Below are positions 60,411 through 64,000 of a DNA stretch of 64,000 nucleotides, piece after piece; positions within the stretch are counted from its first letter, which is position 1, and every line of letters begins with the position of its first letter. This DNA comes from Mayamaea pseudoterrestris (Eukaryota; Bacillariophyta; Bacillariophyceae; Sellaphorales; Sellaphoraceae), in NCBI GenBank assembly GCA_027923505.1, contig BROI01000012.1, forward strand, positions 434,001 through 498,000, written 5' to 3'. The translations under genes and the position numbers were made by a program. A model generated the notes under the pieces. It did not search any database. It was not told where the DNA came from and saw nothing but the letters and a program-made list of their open reading frames with translations.

Positions 60411-61613
60411 ATGAACGATCTCTTCCCCTCCAAGCCGTCTACTATTGACCTTAACAACGACGCAGCGTCTGTCGCCAGCACAACTGACAATGAATCCATG
60501 TCCACCTCCACTACTGCTTCCTGGGAGACGGAAGAACTGGTCGAACCCCATGTTGGCCACAAGACTGTCCTCGTCACCGGCGGCGCAGGTTTCATTGGCA
60601 GTCACGTTGCCGACCATTTGCTTGAGCGAGGCGACAATGTGGTCATTGTGGATGAAATGAACGACTACTACGATACAAATATCAAGGAAAACAACCTCCG
60701 ATTGCTCAAGTCCAAATATGGAAGTGACAGGCTCAAGATTTACAAGGGCGACATTTGTGATGAACAACTCATGCGCGAAATCTTTGAAACGGAGCAAATT
60801 AAATGGGTATGCCACATGGCGGCTCGCGCTGGCGTTCGCCCATCCATCCAAGACCCCTTTGTCTACATTCACTCGAATATCAAGGGAACGACGCAGCTAA
60901 TGGAACTGTCAGCGCGTCATGGAGTTGAAAATTTCGTCTTTGCCTCGAGCAGCTCCGTCTATGGCGGCTCCAAGAGTACCTACTTCTCCGAGGACGAAGT
61001 CGTCGACCACCCCGTGTCGCCCTACGCGGCCAGCAAGAAGGCGTGTGAGCTGCTTGCCTACACTTACCACCACTTGCACAAGCTGAATGTTTCGGGTCTT
61101 CGGTTCTTCACAGTTTACGGACCACGCGGCCGACCCGACATGGCACCATTCAAGTTTATTGACAGAGTCAGTCGTGGTGTTGAGATTCAGCAGTTTGGTG
61201 ACGGATCCTCCAGTCGAGACTACACCTACATTGAAGATATTGTGAATGGTGTTGTGCGGTCACTGGATCGTCCGTACCCATACCATGTCTTTAACTTGGG
61301 CAAGGGAGATGGAACGTCGCTCAAGGAGTTTATCGACTTGGTTCAAAAGTATGTTGGTAAGGAAGCAATCATCAAGCTCATGCCCGACCAACCAGGCGAT
61401 GTCCCTTACACATGCGCCGATGTATCCAAGGCGGAACGTTTATTGGGTTACCGGTCAGGTGTATCATTCGAGGAAGGCATCCGAAGGACTGTGGAGTGGT
61501 ACAAGCAAGCCTACGAAAGCAAGGAGATTGAGCAATGTCCCGAGCGACAGGCCAACGGACTCGGACGATCGGCAAGCAATGTTAACCTTCTCCCGGTGGT
61601 AACCACTCTGTGA
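60411..61613 (+). CDS. NAD-dependent nucleotide-sugar epimerase, UDP-glucuronate 4-epimerase-like
   Basis: An extended short-chain dehydrogenase that inverts C4 of a UDP-sugar, most likely UDP-glucuronate to UDP-galacturonate, for polysaccharide synthesis. From the ATG at 60411, which has a good context (caccatga), it is 400 aa. An earlier in-frame ATG at 60216 would add about 65 residues. NAD binding is TVLVTGGAGFIGSHVADHL, then VIVDEMNDYYDTNIKENNL, the aspartate loop seen in GAE and related enzymes. The catalytic Ser is in FASSSSVYGG and the Tyr-x3-Lys in PYAASKKACELL, followed by RFFTVYGPRGRPDM, SSRDYTYIEDIV and FNLGKGDG. YYDTNIKENNL and RPDMAPFKFIDR are typical of the 4-epimerase clade acting on uronic acids. 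The Ser-rich leader is probably disordered. Confidence 0.92.
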   Translation: MNDLFPSKPSTIDLNNDAASVASTTDNESMSTSTTASWETEELVEPHVGHKTVLVTGGAGFIGSHVADHLLERGDNVVIVDEMNDYYDTNIKENNLRLLKSKYGSDRLKIYKGDICDEQLMREIFETEQIKWVCHMAARAGVRPSIQDPFVYIHSNIKGTTQLMELSARHGVENFVFASSSSVYGGSKSTYFSEDEVVDHPVSPYAASKKACELLAYTYHHLHKLNVSGLRFFTVYGPRGRPDMAPFKFIDRVSRGVEIQQFGDGSSSRDYTYIEDIVNGVVRSLDRPYPYHVFNLGKGDGTSLKEFIDLVQKYVGKEAIIKLMPDQPGDVPYTCADVSKAERLLGYRSGVSFEEGIRRTVEWYKQAYESKEIEQCPERQANGLGRSASNVNLLPVVTTL

Positions 61614-61876
61614 TGAACACTAGTGCAACATTTGTACATAGAACAATTTTAAAAGCATTTATTGATCATTTTAATATTCAACAAACGTACTCTGTAGTTG
61701 TGCGCAATCAGCGGCGACTATTATCGACGGATCCTGCGCACATTCGCTATAGCTAGCTTGCTGTCGTACCGCGAGTGACAACGTCATCACTTCTTTGATG
61801 GCGCGCCACGCACCAAAGTGTTGAGTTGCAGCTTTTAAGAAGACTGCAATTATTCGAGGCTAAGCTCTCTGTCAAG
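61614..61876. other. Short intergenic spacer
   Basis: About 260 bp between two plus-strand genes. It holds AT-rich sequence near 61650 (probable 3' end of the epimerase transcript) and the promoter of the next gene. Nothing else stands out. Confidence 0.35.
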
Positions 61877-62395
61877 ATGAAGAATCTGCATATAATAATA
61901 GTGACGCTGCTGGCGTTAGCTCCATTTCATCATGCGTGGCTGCAGCAGCAACGACATCATTCGATGGCATGTCGATCGACCCTGCCATCGCCCTTCACGC
62001 AACTCTTCTCCACTCCACGTCAACCCCGACGAGAATTACAAAAACGTCGTCGACGCAAGGAGAAACAAGAGCAAAACCGAGTAGTGTTTCAGTCCGACGA
62101 CACGGTGTGGGATTCAGGCGAGGTTCGACCATTGGTCAAGGAGTCGGCCAAGGAGAAAGGCCTCGACTACTGGATTCCCCAGGATGATCTCGTCAAGTAT
62201 CAGCAGATCGAAGAAGCCAAGCGATTGCGAGATCCCGGACAAGTGTCAAACGAAAAGCTCATGACCGAAGTGCTATCGCCTTACAAACAAAATTGGATTG
62301 GCGTCATTTCCGTCGCGATAGTCGCTATCGCCGCATTGATTAAGAACTTTCCCGAGCTACTCCTATCGCCTACAATATCAATTCCAGACTTGTAA
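61877..62395 (+). CDS. Small plastid-type membrane protein, unknown
   Basis: 172 aa. I start at the ATG at 61877, since it opens a signal peptide (LHIIIVTLLALAPFHHA) followed by WLQQQ and a basic, Ser/Thr-rich transit-like part ending in TQLFST. An aromatic residue after the signal is typical of ochrophyte plastid addresses. The mature protein is very basic first (RRELQKRRRRKEKQEQ), then acidic/amphipathic (KGLDYWIPQDDLVKYQQIEE), and ends with a single membrane span (WIGVISVAIVAIAALI) near the C-terminus. The family is unknown. It converges with the MORN gene, with only 57 bp between stop codons. Confidence 0.7.
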   Translation: MKNLHIIIVTLLALAPFHHAWLQQQRHHSMACRSTLPSPFTQLFSTPRQPRRELQKRRRRKEKQEQNRVVFQSDDTVWDSGEVRPLVKESAKEKGLDYWIPQDDLVKYQQIEEAKRLRDPGQVSNEKLMTEVLSPYKQNWIGVISVAIVAIAALIKNFPELLLSPTISIPDL

Positions 62396-62452
62396 ACTTT
62401 ATACAGCATCAATCATTCGAATAACACACACGATAATTTACAAGTCGTGGGG

Positions 62453-63952
62453 CTAGTTTTCGTCATCGCTCGGATCAAAAATGTTGACGCAGCCAGTGGC
62501 ATCGCAAAATTTCAATTGAACTGCACCACTTTCTTCAACAGCAACAATCCTGCCAGCTGAACTACTACTAGTCTCAAGTTTGTCTCTACTTTGTCGTTTC
62601 GTAGGTGTTGCCACTTTCATATAGTCGCGCAATCTCAAGTGGCTACTGTCGTCCGCGGAGAGGGGTACATTATCGACAAAAATGCCACAATGTTCCACCT
62701 TGCCATCCGTGGATATAAGAATGCCCCTTCCGCTCCTTTTCCCGCTGGACCAGCCACCAGCGTACATGCTTCCGTCGCCATGAGTCAAGCGGCCGTAGCC
62801 GTGTCTTTGCCCTTGTCTGAAAGCGCCCGAATATACGTCTCCGTTGACGAAATACTCCTTACCCACATCTTCCTTCTCTCCGTGGCTAAAGCCACCGACG
62901 TACTTGTTGCCATCTTGGTCCGTGTAACAACCGTTACCATGAAATTTGCCATTCAAAAAATGCCCCATGTACTTTGGTCCATTCTTCCAAACAAGTTTGC
63001 CGTGTCCTTGAATTACGTTATGAACCCACTGACCGTCATACGTTTTGTTCCTCCACATTTGTACTCCAGCGCCATGACGTTTGCCGGCCTTGAAATGGCC
63101 TCGGTAGGTGGTGTGTTTGGCAACGTCTGTCAGTGTGCCATAACCTTCCTCGGCTCCATTGTCGTATTCTCCCGAGTAAACCTTGCCAGTCTTCCAAGTT
63201 TGAATGCCTCGCCCATGTTTCTTGCCATTGATAACGTCTCCATCATACGTTGATCCATCCCTCCACACCATGCAGACGCGGCCGTGCAAGTGGCCACTTT
63301 TCCAGTAGCCCGTGGCTGTCTGGAGACGCGTACGCTTCCCGTCGCTCGCGTCAAACCACTCGTGCGTCCCGCGGCCATGTCGGGAATCATTCTCCCAGGC
63401 GCCGCGATAAACTTGTATTTCATTGCTGGATGTGTCGCGCCAAACAGATTCGCCATAGCCATGTCTAAGACCATGCTCAAGGTTACCTTGATATACTTGT
63501 CCGTTGGAATACTCAATTTCTCCAACCCCATGTGGCAGATGGGTGTCGCTGTGAACAGGACCAGTGTAGAAAAAGGCGCAATTACCGTCTCGACTGGGGT
63601 AATGCTCGCGTGTGACCATTGGACCATCTCGACCGGACGGAACATTCAATGGAGACTGACGAATGCTATCCGTCGCTTGATTCATTCGTTCCTCAAGGCG
63701 AACCCGCTGTTTGTCAAGCTTGGCTCGTTGAGTAGTTAGTCGATGAAAGGGAAAGAGTTCGTACTTTGTCAAGCATGAATGTGACGGTGGAGTGAGTTCA
63801 GCATCGCCATGTCGGGAGCTGGAAGAAATGGAGATTGGCGAAATAGGAATGCTCCTGTAAACGACGCCAATGCCAACATCTGCAGACACGCTGTCGCATG
63901 ATGACGTCTCGGATGGCGGCGCCAATGGGGATCTACCGGTAGCAATGTTCAT
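62453..63952 (-). CDS. MORN-repeat protein
   Basis: About 499 aa from the ATG at 63952; the frame is open to the window edge from a TTG, so an upstream extension cannot be excluded. After a Ser-rich, helical N-terminus come roughly a dozen MORN repeats of 22-24 residues. Each has the YxGxxxxGxxHGxG form (for example YQGNLEHGLRHGYGESVW, YDGDVINGKKHGRGIQTW, YRGHFKAGKRHGAGVQMW, YSGAFRQGQRHGYGRLTH). Such proteins form beta-sheets on membranes and cytoskeleton and may bind lipids or act as scaffolds. No enzymatic domain is attached, unlike the plant PIP5 kinases. A CTACCGGTAG lies just inside the start and encodes Ala-Thr-Gly-Arg. Confidence 0.93.
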   Translation of the reverse strand: MNIATGRSPLAPPSETSSCDSVSADVGIGVVYRSIPISPISISSSSRHGDAELTPPSHSCLTKYELFPFHRLTTQRAKLDKQRVRLEERMNQATDSIRQSPLNVPSGRDGPMVTREHYPSRDGNCAFFYTGPVHSDTHLPHGVGEIEYSNGQVYQGNLEHGLRHGYGESVWRDTSSNEIQVYRGAWENDSRHGRGTHEWFDASDGKRTRLQTATGYWKSGHLHGRVCMVWRDGSTYDGDVINGKKHGRGIQTWKTGKVYSGEYDNGAEEGYGTLTDVAKHTTYRGHFKAGKRHGAGVQMWRNKTYDGQWVHNVIQGHGKLVWKNGPKYMGHFLNGKFHGNGCYTDQDGNKYVGGFSHGEKEDVGKEYFVNGDVYSGAFRQGQRHGYGRLTHGDGSMYAGGWSSGKRSGRGILISTDGKVEHCGIFVDNVPLSADDSSHLRLRDYMKVATPTKRQSRDKLETSSSSAGRIVAVEESGAVQLKFCDATGCVNIFDPSDDEN

Positions 63953-64000
63953 GGCGGAAAATTGTAGGGCAAAGGTCAAACGCGTGATGACTTTCGGCAA

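Noticed and set aside
62591-63739. Long plus-strand frames opposite the MORN gene
   Set aside because: They are mirror frames of the regular MORN codons; the minus-strand repeat pattern is unmistakable.

Overview
This is nuclear DNA from a protist alga with a complex plastid of red-algal origin, most likely an ochrophyte stramenopile (diatom-like). The species cannot be named from the sequence. The evidence is as follows. At least four proteins start with a signal peptide that is followed at once by an AF, SAF or AW motif, the ochrophyte bipartite plastid address; these are at 5595, 41561, 47712 and 57468, and 61877 is a possible fifth. Genes lie close together on both strands. Introns are few and short (about 50-100 nt) with GT-AG ends. 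There is a heat-shock-factor-type regulator and a membrane-anchored GH16 glucanase. There are no operons, rRNAs, CRISPR arrays or complete transposons.

Layout. 0-10 kb: a repeat-rich secreted or membrane protein (-), an animal-type GH27 alpha-galactosidase (+), a plastid membrane protein (+), eIF2B gamma (-) and a PstS-like binding protein (-). 10-18 kb: COX20 (+), a short-chain dehydrogenase (+), a CK1-like (pseudo)kinase with an FHA domain and an apparent frameshift (-), a ribokinase/sugar-isomerase fusion (+) and a small secreted protein (-). 18-32 kb: a PHD-type chromatin factor (+), a GH3 glucosidase with a C-terminal anchor (-), a helical-repeat protein (+), TDP1 (-) and a thioredoxin-UBA-zinc finger-PUB protein (+). 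32-45 kb: a heat-shock-factor protein (+), an unknown spliced gene (-), a PX protein (+), a GH16 enzyme (-), a P5C-reductase-like protein (+), a plastid thioredoxin-like protein (+) and a Nudix/eIF2B-like fusion (-). 45-64 kb: a membrane methyltransferase (-), plastid IF-3 (+), Prp3 (-), a coiled-coil protein with internal duplications (-), a 3-ketoacyl-CoA synthase (+), a plastid ABC1 kinase (-), a small Ser-Pro-rich protein (+), a nucleotide-sugar epimerase (+), a small plastid membrane protein (+) and a MORN-repeat protein (-).

The genes are mostly unrelated housekeeping functions. The themes that recur are sugar and glucan handling (GH27, GH3, GH16, ribokinase/isomerase, epimerase) and plastid-targeted proteins.

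The most unusual signals are three. First, two separate 42-bp minisatellites share a core and both encode a KRVPVKT peptide repeat. Each lies just upstream of, and in the same orientation as, a gene (39.4 kb and 44.8 kb). Second, the palindrome CTACCGGTAG is strongly over-represented. Third, there are several uncommon domain fusions.
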